In this document: positions 12,340 through 25,000 of the stretch, one piece after another
Numbering within the stretch: position 1 is the first letter of the stretch
Layout: the number at the start of each line of letters is the position of its first letter
From: Nectonema munidae
Taxonomy: Eukaryota; Nematomorpha; Nectonematoida; Nectonematidae
DNA: 64,000 bases
Assembly (NCBI GenBank): GCA_030549495.1
Contig: JAUIRK010001041.1
Span: 1,426,001-1,490,000 of the forward strand
Direction of reading: 5' to 3'
The notes under the pieces: generated by a model
The model's input: the letters and a program-made list of their open reading frames with translations, nothing else
Databases searched by the model: none
Told to the model about the DNA's origin: nothing
Program-made: the position numbers and the translations under genes

Positions 12340-12920
12340 AATGCTGAAAGTGTAAATGAGTGATTAAATGTTAAGGCTTTAACCCATTTTGGGTTATTAT
12401 TCCTGTAGGTAGAGGAACGCGGACGAATTCAAATTCAAATGGAGTTCAATAAGGATTAGTTAAAATTCTCTGCCTTACGTGAACTAAAATTTGTCAGTGA
12501 CCACAATTTTGAAGACTAATCGTGTACTTTTTTGAAAGGAATTACAGATATCTAAAGCAGACCATTTTCATTTTTTGAGACACTGGTCTAGTGTTACACT
12601 AGTCTTCAAAGGATGGCAAAATGCTTTAAAAACACTAGAAAAAGATTTTCATCATTTTTAAAGAATTTTGAAGACTAATCGCCTGTTTTCCCATTCAATG
12701 GAGTTTTATATATTTTAAGCAGATTTTCATTTCTTAGGACACCGGTATCCAACTTGTCATCAAAGGGCAGTTAATATAAAAGGAAAACCTGTGGTCTCTG
12801 TTTTTACATATAGGGCGGTCTGTACCTTTTTTACTTGGCTGGCCCCAAATCCTAAATCGTCCCTTGCCCTGCATTAGCATCCTTACCTTGAACTCCCTAA
12901 TGATATTTTTTTGATTCCAG
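12340..12920. other. Sequence upstream of the first visible GPT exon, with repeat fragments
   Basis: It contains related decayed pieces (GAAGACTAATCG near 12510 and 12670) that recur near 35456 and 36020. No exon was recognised before the acceptor at 12919-12920. Confidence 0.4.
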
Positions 12921-13037
12921 AATGTACTCTTCATGTTCAGACAAGCCGATAACTCTGAAAAGAAGACAGGAGTAATGATACCAATTCCTCAATATCCTTT
13001 GTACTCTGCAACTCTTGCAGAGTTTTCCATGAGTGAG
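12921..13037 (+). CDS. GPT: GPT exon (first visible)
   Basis: The acceptor TTTGATTCCAG ends at 12920 and the donor GTATGTTC starts at 13038. It codes 39 residues in phase 0, beginning [11 protein letters not shown] and ending LAEFSMSE. It joins in frame to the exon at 32001 across a 19-kb intron. Confidence 0.93.
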
Positions 13038-16000
13038 GTATGTTCTCATATTTTTCTTCTATTTTAAGTCATTAGGTTTTATTGTCATTTTTAAATCGGC
13101 CGGACGTTTTCATTTTAAAATAGTTTTGTATCATGATACTTTGTACTATGATAGAGTTAGTCATTCATCCATCCTAAAAAATCTATATGACTGTGGTTTG
13201 AGTAAAAGTTCCCTGTTCTTTTTATTTTCATATCTAACAAATAGGTACCAAATAGTAAAGGTGAACGATGCTTTTTCTGATATGTTACCTCTCCAAAATG
13301 GCGTACCACAGGGATCCATTTTCGAGACCCTTCTTTTTAGCCTAGCAATAAACAATATTTTTTCTCTTCAAATTTTTTCAAATTTCTCCTTTTTGCAGAT
13401 GACATCTTCGCATACCTTCCTTTGTGTAAAATAAAAAATGGTAAAACAAATGATTCAGATATTCTTAATACTTGTTTTTCTAAAAGCAATCTACAACATA
13501 CAAAAATTAATATTTTGATTAAAATTTTTACTGGCGAAAAGCTATCATTTTATAAAATTTAATTCAGAAGAGAATGGGAATTATTTAACTAATAGCTTTA
13601 TTTTCATGTCTAAAATTTAAAAACACAACCTTACTTTTTTCTATTTATTTAATATTCTAACGATTTTTTGTATGTTTCATAACTTTAAGTTTTTATTATA
13701 TTTTGAAGGCGGGGGGGGGGAGAAGAAATATAAAGCACGATAGAGAGGTGTGGGGGAAGGGTGTCTACATGAGAAGAAATATAAAGCACGATAGAGAGGT
13801 GTGGGGGAAGGGTGTCAAAAATTCTAAAGTTTTGGGGGATACCAAATTTTTAAGGTATCCCCAATAAATAGATAGCTTTTAAACATTAAAATAAATTATA
13901 GACTTGTTGTTTATCGAAGTATAACTGAGTGAAAACTTTTAGAGATTTTAAATTATCAAATGGTTGGACAAAGTTTTGGCTTAGAAAAAAAAACAAACTG
14001 AAAGAATGAAAATTGCATTTAAAGAGAGAGTTTCTACGGGCCCCCTCAAAGAAATATGACTTCATTAGTTACATATATTAACTAAAATTTTGTGCATAGA
14101 CAAACTTTTTTATTTTTGTTTTTAATTCGAATAAGTAAAAACTATAAAAACAAATTTCTAAATTTATACTTTAAATCAGATATGTTTACTAAAAAAATAT
14201 TAAAAAATTATAATAATAATTTGACTGAAATTTCTAAGAACACTGTAAATCCTGAAATTTGCATTTTCATGATTATACTTCGGATTATAAATAAATTATA
14301 GATTTTTTTTACAGATTTGACGAGCGGATGCGGATATCCAAAATAAATGTTTATGCGGAAGTGGATATAAATTATTTTTAAAAAATTATATGTTTTATAT
14401 TTTACAGTAATATTAATCTCTTTCTTTTGTCAGTATAAATATTTCCGACGCTGCTAAAGAGCTGCTCGCTTTGAACAGTGCTAGGAGGACAGGTGAGGTA
14501 AGTAATGAAATGCAATTTTTGATAAAAATGGAAACTCTTCTTTTTTAGTTTTTCGCCAATCTAAGCTCTGAGTAGCTATGCCATTAATTCTTTTTTCTTT
14601 TTGATACTTCGTTATTTCTTCATTAAAAACTTCATTTTCTTTCTCATTTTCTTCTTCGCCTACTAGAGTTTAGAATAAAGTCCATAGCTTCATTCAAAGA
14701 GGTATTAAATTAGCACTTTTCTTCATTTTTGCAGCTTTTTACTTCTATGCTACTATTATTATTATTATTAATCTTATCCTCATCATATATATTCAAAAGG
14801 AAAGTTTTTACCTTATTTGTTATTTCAAAAAAGGTGAACAATTTACTTTTGAATCTCGGATCGAGAAAAGTAGCTATAATGTAAAGATTTTTAATTGCGA
14901 ATGTTAACATGAAAAAAATTCGCGGATGAGGATGTAAAGTGGATGATCCGCATATGTGGAGCGAATATCCGATACATCTCTCTATATTACACTAACTAAA
15001 AAGAAGACTAATTATCTCAACTGAAAATATTGCGATTAAATCCATTCGATTAGTAAAATCAATAAATGAGCTAGCATACCAGTGGAATTAAAATTCCACT
15101 TAAAAAATTTTTCTTATTTTATTTTTTTGCCTTCATTGAGTTCGAACACAATGACTTTTTAGGAGTTACTATTTTTTGTTACTTTCTTCATGGTTATTAC
15201 ACACTACAATTTTTTATCAAAAAAATGAGGAATTGATAAAATTAAATGTATTATTCTGCATTAGGCATTTCCTTCTCTTTCTTGACTTTCTTCTGCCTTC
15301 TGTTTAGAGAGACATACTTGTATTAAATTTTTCAAATGCAATCCTAAATTCAAACAGTTTGAGCGTGTTTAGAATTACCATGTAGCTATCACTATTATTA
15401 CGTTTCTCTTCTGATAAGATTTTTACAAAAAAGGACTCCCTTTTATTGCAAGTCCTGTTCTGAGTTAATGAAAACAATTCACAGAAATCCTCAATATCAT
15501 TATTTTCAGTTAAAAATTACAGCTAACGGTTTCATGAAAGTGGAATGAATTTCCATTAGTGACGATTTTCTTGTATTATATTTTCTAATCTTGAATAATA
15601 AAATTATCAGACTGTTACAGTGATAGATTAAAAACAAATAATCGTCAGTATGGCATTACTTTAGGTAAAAATATTTCAAAGTGTAAAACAGTTGAATTCA
15701 AAAATATCGAAGTTATTCATTGATACAAAGTGATAATCATTACAATTCAGAAGTTATAATCTTAATCTTTGAAATTATGGTCTACAAGATAACCAATGTG
15801 CCTTTTCCTCATCAGATACTACACAAATATGTCTATCCTTAACTTTGGAGGCGATATGAGTCAGAAAAGAGTAATATGTTTCAAATTGACCATCCCAATG
15901 GAGACACATTGGCCTTAATAAATTGGATTGGCTTTGTTCAATCTTTTTTCCTGAAATGCAAAATAAGTCAGAAAACATGACCCTAAATTGAATGTTGGAT

Positions 16001-19000
16001 CAATGGTCATTATACATCCATTATCAATGCATTCTAGAAAGTGATTCAATTGAAAATCAGTATATAAAATGAAAGAAGGTAGCTAACTTTGTGTTGGAAA
16101 GAAGTACCTGATAAAAGCATGTTCGTTACAGCACATGAAAATTGACATCTGAATTTCTTCAGATAGGTTCATGAGTGTATTAGGATTTTCAATTTCATCT
16201 CTGCTACACTTCATGTACCTTATAATTTCACTGTTGCGAGGTGCCTGATTATCTAAAAGCAAATCTATATATATTTTTCGTACACTATCTTGAGGTTTAC
16301 TTAATTTTTTCATAACAAGATTTATGGTTTCCTCATCAGTTCTTACATACATGTTAGAATTTTTTGAGTTAAGATGAGGAATTAAGGTTTGAAAAGTTCC
16401 AATGTATTCATATGCCATTATTTGGAAAAGATTAGGATTACGTTTTGGCGACACATAAAAATAAGATATCCTTCTTTAATAATTTTCATCCCTTTTTAAC
16501 TTTGAATAATGCCTTTTAACATAAATTACATTTGATTCGGCAAGGTGGTTAACCATGACAAAAGATAGACTCGTATCAGAATTTGCTACATAAGAAAAGT
16601 TATTAGTTGAGTTTTTATTTCCAGGCTCATCACAGTCATCGAAAAATTTATTCCCATTTTGAGAAGACTTTTTAACAAGGAAACGTATATTTTCTTCACA
16701 TCCCGATGGAACATTAGCACGTGGAAGAGATTTGGTATTAGTAAATTCAAACCGACCATTTCTCGATAAATATCCATCTATTTTGATAAACAAATTTGTT
16801 TTATCTGATTGAGTATTGTATACACAAGCATAACTGTGCTCATAATAAATTGATTTGCTTATAACTCACAATCAGTGTCTTTAATATCATCGTAGTGACT
16901 TTCAATCAAAATTTTTCTTCTATAGGAACTAAGTGATCTTTATTTCTGGATACGGAAGAAACATGTTTTTCGCATTTAACCAAAGAAACAAAGTGGTTTG
17001 GAAATGAAGGATAATGTTTTTTTGCAATTAGTAGATGTAAATAAGATAGTTGATGTTATTAAAGGAAGAAATTTTCTTCGAGTTAAACTCAATAGGTAAA
17101 CTCATTGTATTTAATATCAAATGAGCAACATCATCAATTGAATTATAGGGTGGATATACTAATCTAATTGGTTTTTTTAGAACACTTGAAAGAGCACTAT
17201 ATAGTGAAAACATTAGCCCAACCATAAATTCCACTTCTAAACTGCATACTTTAATATACTCTTCATTCCTATATTTTTCATAGTTTTCAACAAATTCAAA
17301 GGCTGTTAAAACGCGGTATATAATAGAATAATTTTTATTATCATGAAAGAATATAGAAATCGAATTAAACAAATAGTTCCCATCTCCTTTAGTGGTTAAG
17401 GGAATGTACTTTGTGTCCATATTAAACGTGTCTAAAATGTGTTTAGAGTTAAAATCAAGAGAAGTCAAATAAATATTTGGCTTAAAAGTGGGAAGAGGTA
17501 GTGTTAATATGTTTTTATGATTATGGATATATTTTTTTAAAGAGACTATTTTGGCATCAAAGTCCTTCTCCTTATTCAGAGTATTTAAATATGCATTCAG
17601 GTTTAATAAAATATTACAGCACCTTTCCATTTGACACTATGAAAAGTTATAATAATTAAGAAAATAATTGTATATAAAGGAAACGCTAACACAAATGTAA
17701 GGTGAGAGAACAAATATGTGTAAATCTCAAAAGATAGAAAAATCGAAATGTATAGTTAAACGAAAAGATAGAAATAATTATTACCTAAGTTTGTAAAAGG
17801 AAGGAATACTTTATTTAACGCGCAACTTCAATACATTCTGAAGCATAAGTACAGTCACTTAAAGATAAATATTTAAAGAAAATATTAGATCATCATAACC
17901 ATCAGAAAGATAAGTTTTCACATTTTTTCTGAAAGCAGATAAATTTTCAGCTATTTTCAAGTAATAAGGCAAAACGTTCCAAAGTTTACATGCCTTGTGT
18001 ACAGGAGTTGTGCTATCCAAAAAAGATGAAAGTGAGTTGAAGTTTCTTGTTTCAATGACGGATGGTAAAGCAAATGGTTTTGGGTATTTAAAACACTTGT
18101 AAATTAAAACTAAAATTTTGGAAACAATTTTCGTTCATTTTTAGCCAGTGTAGTTTTTTAGGACGTGAGAAACACTTTTTGTCTAGTAATCAAAGCGGCT
18201 TACTACATAGGCATTAATCAGGTTATAAGGTGACTTTTCGAGAAAAATTTCTTGAATTGTTTCAAATTCTTAGAAAAAGGTAGCCTCTTCAATTTAGGTT
18301 TAATAAAGGAAATCATAGAGTAAGTTTTTGTCTAGAGAAACTCAATATGTTAATTTCTTCTTGAATTTTTATAATGTTTTCTTCAATTTGGATATTTTCG
18401 AAATATGAATCACGCCATGAATTGAAAATTATAACTTGCTTTTTCTTGTCTGAAGAGTCGATTTTTCAAAGTTCGTATCGAATGAAGTATAAACATACAA
18501 GTCGTCAGCAGTGTAGGCCAAGATTTTTGATAAAGCCAAGAAGAGAAGAGATGTAGACTTTGAATGAGTAAGGTCCAAGAACGGAGCCTTGCGGAACTTT
18601 ATCTTTTGTTCTAACTAATTCAGACAAAATCCATCAATGGAAGTAGAGTGTGTCCTATCTTCAAAATATAAAAAATCCATTTCAAAGCAGTAGCACACAA
18701 ACCAATATTTTTTTCCATAATTTTCAGTAGGATATTTCTGTCTATAGTATCAAAAGCTGATTGGATGTCAAGAGTATGAAGTTTTTTTGACATGTTAACT
18801 TTTATATCATTAACAAGCGTCAAAACTAACGACTTTGTGCTACAATGTTTCTCATAAGCAAAAAGACTTTCATTGTTCATGACTAGGGCAGATAAAAATT
18901 GACCTAAAATCTCTACAAATATTGACTTTTTGAAGAAAAAAATTGACTTTATGGTAAAAAAAATTAACCTTTCTTTTATAACTTTTTTTTGTCTAGTCTT

Positions 19001-22000
19001 CAAAGATATATAAGTATAATAAAGTTTTTTTTAATTATTTAGAACTATTATAATAAAACATGAATTTTCAGTTAAAAATTACAGCTAACTGTTTCATGAA
19101 AGTGGTATGAATTTCCATTAGTGACGATTTTCTTGTATTATATTTTCCAATCTTGAATAATAAAATTATCAGACTGTTACAGTGATAGATTAAAAACAAA
19201 TAATCGTCAGTATGGCATTACTTTAGGTAAAAATATTTCAAAGTGTAAAACAGTTGAATTCAAAAACATCGAAGTTATTCATTGATACAAAGTAATAATC
19301 ATTACAATTCAGAAGTTATAATCTTAATCTTTGAAATTATGGTCTACAAAATAACCAGTGTGCCTTTTCCTCATCAGACACTACACAAATATGTCTATCC
19401 TTAACTTTGGAGGCGATATGAATCAGAAAAGAGTAATATGTTTCAAATTGACCATCCCAATGGAGACACATTCGCCCTAATAAATTGGATTGGCTTTGTT
19501 CAATCTTTTTTCCTGAAATGCAAAATAAGTCAGAAAACATGACCTAAAATTGAATGTTCGATCAATGGTCATTATACATCCATTATCAATACATTCTAGA
19601 AAGTGATTCAATTCAAAATTAGTATATAAAATGAAAGAAGGTAGCTTACTTTGTGTTGAAAAGAAATACCTGATAAAAGCATGTTGGTTACAGCACATGA
19701 AAATTGACATCTGAATTTCTTCAGATAGATTTATGAGTGTATTAGGATTTTCAATTTCATCTCTGCTACACTTCATGTACCTTATAATTTCACTATTGCG
19801 AGGTGCCTGATTATCTAAAAGCAAATCTATATATATTTTTCGTACACTATCTTGAGGTTTACTTAATTTTTTCATGACAAGATTTATGGTTTCCTCATCA
19901 GTTCTTACATACATGTTAGAATTTTTTGAGTTAAGATGAGGAATTAAGGTTTGGAAAGTTCCAATGTATTCATATGCAATTATTTGGAAGAGATTAGGAT
20001 TACGTTTTGGCGACACATAAAAATAAGATATCCTTCTTTGATAATTTTCATCCCTTTTTAACTTTGAATAATGCCTTTTAACATAAATTACATTTGATTC
20101 GGCAAGGTGGTTAACCATGACAAAAGATAGACTCGTATCAGAATTTGCTACATAAGAAAACTTATTAGTTGAGTTTTTATTTCCAGGCTCATCACAGTCA
20201 TCGAAAAATTTATTCCCATTTTGAGAAGACTTTTTAACAAGGAAACATATATTTTCTTCACATCCTGATGGAACAGTATCACGTGGAAGAGATTTGGTAT
20301 TAGTAAATTCAAACCAACCATTTCTCGATAAATATCCATCTCTTTTGATAAACAAATTTGTTTTATCTGATTGAGTATTGTATACACAAGCATAACTGTG
20401 CTCATAATAAATTGATTTGCTTATAACTCACAATCAGTGTCTTTAATATCATCGTAGTGACTTTCAATCAAAATTTTATCTTTTTCTTCTATAGGAACTA
20501 AGTGATCTTTATTTCTGGAATCGGAAGAAACATCTTTTTCGCATTTAACCAAAGAAACAAAGTGGTTTGGAAATGAAGGATAATGTTTTTTTGCAATTAG
20601 TAGATGTAAATAAGATAGTTGATGTTATTAAAGGAAGACATTTTCTTCGAGTTAAACTCAAGAGGTAAACTCATTGTATTTAATATCAAATGTGCACCAT
20701 CATCAATTGAATTACAGGGTGGATATACTAATCTAATTGGTTTTTTTAGAACACTTGAAAGAGCACTATATAGTGAAAACATTAGCCCAACCATAAATTC
20801 CACTTCTAAACTGCATACTTTAATATACTCTTCATTCCTATATTTTTCATAGTTTTCAACAAATTCAAAGGCTGTTAAAACGCGGTATATAATAGAATAA
20901 TTTTCATTATCATGAAAGAATATAGAAATCGAATTAAACAAATAGTTCCCATCTCCTTTAGTGGTTAAGGGAATGTACTTTGTGTCCATATTAAACGTGT
21001 CTAAAATGTGTTTAGAGTTAAAATCAAGAGAAGTCAAATAAATATTTGGCTTAAAAGTGGGAAGAGGTAGTGTTAATATGTTTTTATGATTATGGATATA
21101 TTTTTTTAAAGAGACTATTTTGGCATCAAAGTCCTTCTCCTTATTCAGAGTATTTAAATATGCATTCAGGTTTAATAAAATATTACAGCACCTTTCCATT
21201 TGACACTATGAAAAGTTATAATAATTAAGAAAATAATTGTATATAAAGGAAACGCTAACACAAATGTAAGGTGAGAGAACAAATATGTGTAAATCTCAAA
21301 AGATAGAAAAATCTAAATGTATAGTTAAACGAAAAGATAGAAATAATTATTACCTAAGTTTGTAAAAGGAAGGAATACTTTATTTAACGCGCAACTTCAA
21401 TAGATTCTGATACAGTCACGTGGAAAAGATAAATATTTAAAGAAAATATTAGATCATCATAACCATCAGAAAGATAAGTTTTTAAATTTTTTCTGAAAGC
21501 AGATAAATTTTCAGCTATTTTCAAGTAATAAGGCAAAACGTTCCAAAGTTTACATGCCTTGTGTACAGGAGTTGTGCTATCCAAAAAAGATGAAAGTGAG
21601 TTTTAGTTTCTTGTTTCAATGACGAATGGTAAAGGAAATGGTTTTGGGTATTTAAAACACTTGTAAATTAAAACTAAAATTTTGGAAACAATTCTTCGTT
21701 CATTTTTCAGCCAGTGTAGTTCTTTTAGGACGTGAGAAACACTTTCTTGTCTAGTAATCAAAGCGGCTTACTACATAGGCATTAATCAGAGTTATACGGT
21801 GACTTTTCAAGAAAAATTTCTTTAATTGTTTCAAATTCTTTAGAAAAAGGTAGCCTTCTTTCAATTTACGTTTAATAAAAGAAATCATAGAGTAAGTTTT
21901 TGTCTAGATGAACTCCAAGTATGTTAATTTCTTCTTGAATTTTTATAATGTTTTCTTCAATTTGGATATTTTCGAAATATGAATCACGCCATGAATTGAA

Positions 22001-25000
22001 AATTATAACTTGCTTTTTCTTGTCTGAAGAGTCGATTTTTCAAAGTTCGTATCGAATGAAGTATAAACATACAAGTCGTCAGCAGTGTAGGCCAAGATTT
22101 TTGATAAAGCCAAGAAGAGAAGAGATGTAGACTTTGAATGAGTAAGGTCCAAGAACGGAGCCTTGCGGAACTTTATCTTTTGTTCTAACTAATTCAGACA
22201 AAATCCATCAATGGAAGTAGAGTGTGTCCTATCTTCAAAATATAAAAAATCCATTTCAAAGCAGTAGCACACAAACCAATATTTTTTTCCATAATTTTCA
22301 GTAGGATATTTCTGTCTATAGTATCAAAAGCTGATTGGATGTCAAGAGTATGAAGTTTTTTTGACATGTTAACTTTTATATCATTAACAAGCGTCAAAAC
22401 TAACGACTCTGTGCTACAATGTTTCTCATAAGCAAAAAGACTTTCATTGTTCATGACTAGGGCAGATAAAAATTGATCTAAAATCTCTACAAATATTGAC
22501 TTTTTGAAGAAAAAAATTGACTTTATGGTAAAAAAAAATTAACCTTTCTTTTATAACTTTTTTTTGTCTAGTCTTCAAAGATATATAAATATAATAAAGT
22601 TTTTTTTTAATTATTTAGAACTATTATAATAAAACATGAATTTTCAGTTAAAAATTACAGCTAACTGTTTCATGAAAGTGGTATGAATTTCCATTAGTGA
22701 CGATTTTCTTGTATTATATTTTCCAATCTTGAATAATAAAATTATCAGACTGTTACAGTGATAGATTAAAAACAAATAATCGTCAGTATGGCATTACTTT
22801 AGGTAAAAATATTTCAAAGTGTAAAACAGTTGAATTCAAAAACATCGAAGTTATTCATTGATACAAAGTAATAATCATTACAATTCAGAAGTTATAATCT
22901 TATTCTTTGAAATTATGGTCTACAAAATAACCAGTGTGCCTTTTCCTCATCAGACACTACACAAATATGTCTATCCTTAACTTTGGAGGCGATATGAGTC
23001 AGAAAAGAGTAATATGTTTCAAATTGACCATCCCAATGGAGACACATTCGCCCTAATAAATTGGATTGGCTTTGTTCAATCTTTTTTCCTGAAATGCAAA
23101 ATAAGTCAGAAAACATGACCCAAAATTGAATGTTCGATCAATGGTCATTATACATCCATTATCAATACATTCTAGAAAGTGATTCAATTGAAAATTAGTA
23201 TATAAAATGAAAGAAGGTAGCTTACTTTGTGTTGAAAAGAAATACCTGATAAAAGCATGTTGGTTACAGCACATGAAAATTGACATCTGAATTTCTTCAG
23301 ATAGATTCATGAGTGTATTAGGATTTTCAATTTCATCTCTGCTACACTTCATGTACCTTATAATTTCACTGTTGCGAGGTGCCTGATTATCTAAAAGCAA
23401 ATCTGTATATATCTTTCGTACACTATCTTGAGGTTTACTTAATTTTTTCATAACAAGATTTATGGTTTCCTCATCAGTTCTTACATACATGCTAGAATTT
23501 TTTGAGTTAATATGAGGAATTAAGGTTTGAAAAGTTCCAATGTATTCATATGCCATTATTTGGAAGAGATTAGGATTACGTTTTGGCGACACATAAAAAT
23601 AAGATATCCTTCTTTAATAATTTTCATCCCTTTTTAACTTTGAATAATGCCTTTTAACATAAATTACATTTGATTCGGCAAGGTGGTTAACCATGACAAA
23701 AGATAGACTCGTATCAGAATTTGCTACATAAGAAAACTTATTAGTTGAGTTTTTATTTCCAGGCTCATCACAGTCATCGAAAAATTTATTCCCATTTTGA
23801 GAAGACTTTTTAACAAGGAAACATATATTTTCTTCACATCCCGATGGAACATTAGCACGTGGAAGAGATTTGGTATTAGTAAATTCAAACCGACCATTTC
23901 TTGATAAATATCCATCTATTTTGATAAACAAATTTGTTTTATCTGATTGAGTATTGTATACACAAGCATAACTGTGCTCATAATAAATTGATTTGCTTAT
24001 AACTCACAATCAGTGTCTTTAATATCATCGTAGTGACTTTCAATCAAAATGTTATCTTTTTCTTCTATAGGAACTAAGTGATCTTTATTTCTGGATACGG
24101 AAGAAACATCTTTTTCGCATTTAACCAAAGAAACAAAGTGGTTTGGAAATGAAAGATAATGTTTATTTGCAATTAGTAGATGTAAATAAGATAGTTGATG
24201 TTATTAAAGGAAGACATTTTCTTCGAGTTAAACTCAAGAGGTAAACTCATTGTATTTAATATCAAATGAGCAACATCATCAATTGAATTATAGGGTGGAT
24301 ATACTAATCTAATTGGTTTTTTTAGAACACTTGAAAGAGCACTATATAGTGAAAACATTAGCCCAACCATAAATTCCACTTCTAAACTGCATACTTTAAT
24401 ATACTCTTCATTCCTATATTTTTCATAGTTTTCAACAAATTCAAAGGCTGTTAAAACGCGGTATATAATAGAATAATTTTCATTATCATGAAAGAATATA
24501 GAAATCGAATTAAACAAATAGTTCCCATCTCCTTTAGTGGTTAAGGGAATGTACTTTGTGTCCATATTAAACGTGTCTAAAATGTGTTTAGAGTTAAAAT
24601 CAACAGAAGTCAATTAAATATTTGGCTTAAAAGTGGGAAGAGGTAGTGTTAATATGTTTTTATGATTATGGATATATTTTTTTAAAGAGACTATTTTGGC
24701 ACAAAGTCCTTCTCCTTATTCAGAGTATTTAAATATGCATTCAGGTTTAATAAAATATTACAGCACCTTTCCATTTGACACTATGAAAAGTTATAATAAT
24801 TAAGAAAATAATTGTATATAAAGGAAACGCTAACACAAATGTAAGGTGAGAGAACAAATATGTGTAAATCTCAAAAGATAGAAAAATCGAAATGTATAGT
24901 TAAACGAAAAGATAGAAATAATTATTACCTAAGTTTGTAAAAGGAAGGAATACTTTATTTAACGCGCAACTTCAATAGATTCTGATACAGTCACGTGGAA

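Larger units (their letters stand above)
15503..19064. repeat. Array unit 1 (type A, most diverged)
   Basis: The leftmost unit. It is 11-15 bp shorter than the others and carries private changes, for example in 17820-17870 and several single-base losses in 18120-18350. It shares type A variants with unit 3. Confidence 0.95.
19065..22640. repeat. Array unit 2 (type B)
   Basis: Starts directly after the hAT fragment of unit 1. It carries type B variants (GTGCACCATC near 20690, ACAGTATCAC near 20272, TCTAGATGAACTCCAAG near 21905) that recur in unit 4. Confidence 0.95.

Noticed and set aside
8634-12920. Upstream exons of GPT
   Set aside because: I searched by eye for conserved N-terminal motifs (such as the NIGDxQAMGQ and GAYSxSxGI regions) and found none.
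18374-18556. 60-codon plus-strand frame repeated in every array unit (also 21948, 25521, 29097)
   Set aside because: It lies antisense to the LINE fragment, whose minus-strand reverse transcriptase motifs explain the sequence.
20619-20852. 77-codon plus-strand frame in units 2 and 4
   Set aside because: Antisense shadow of the OTU-like frame. It is open only because type B variants remove a stop.
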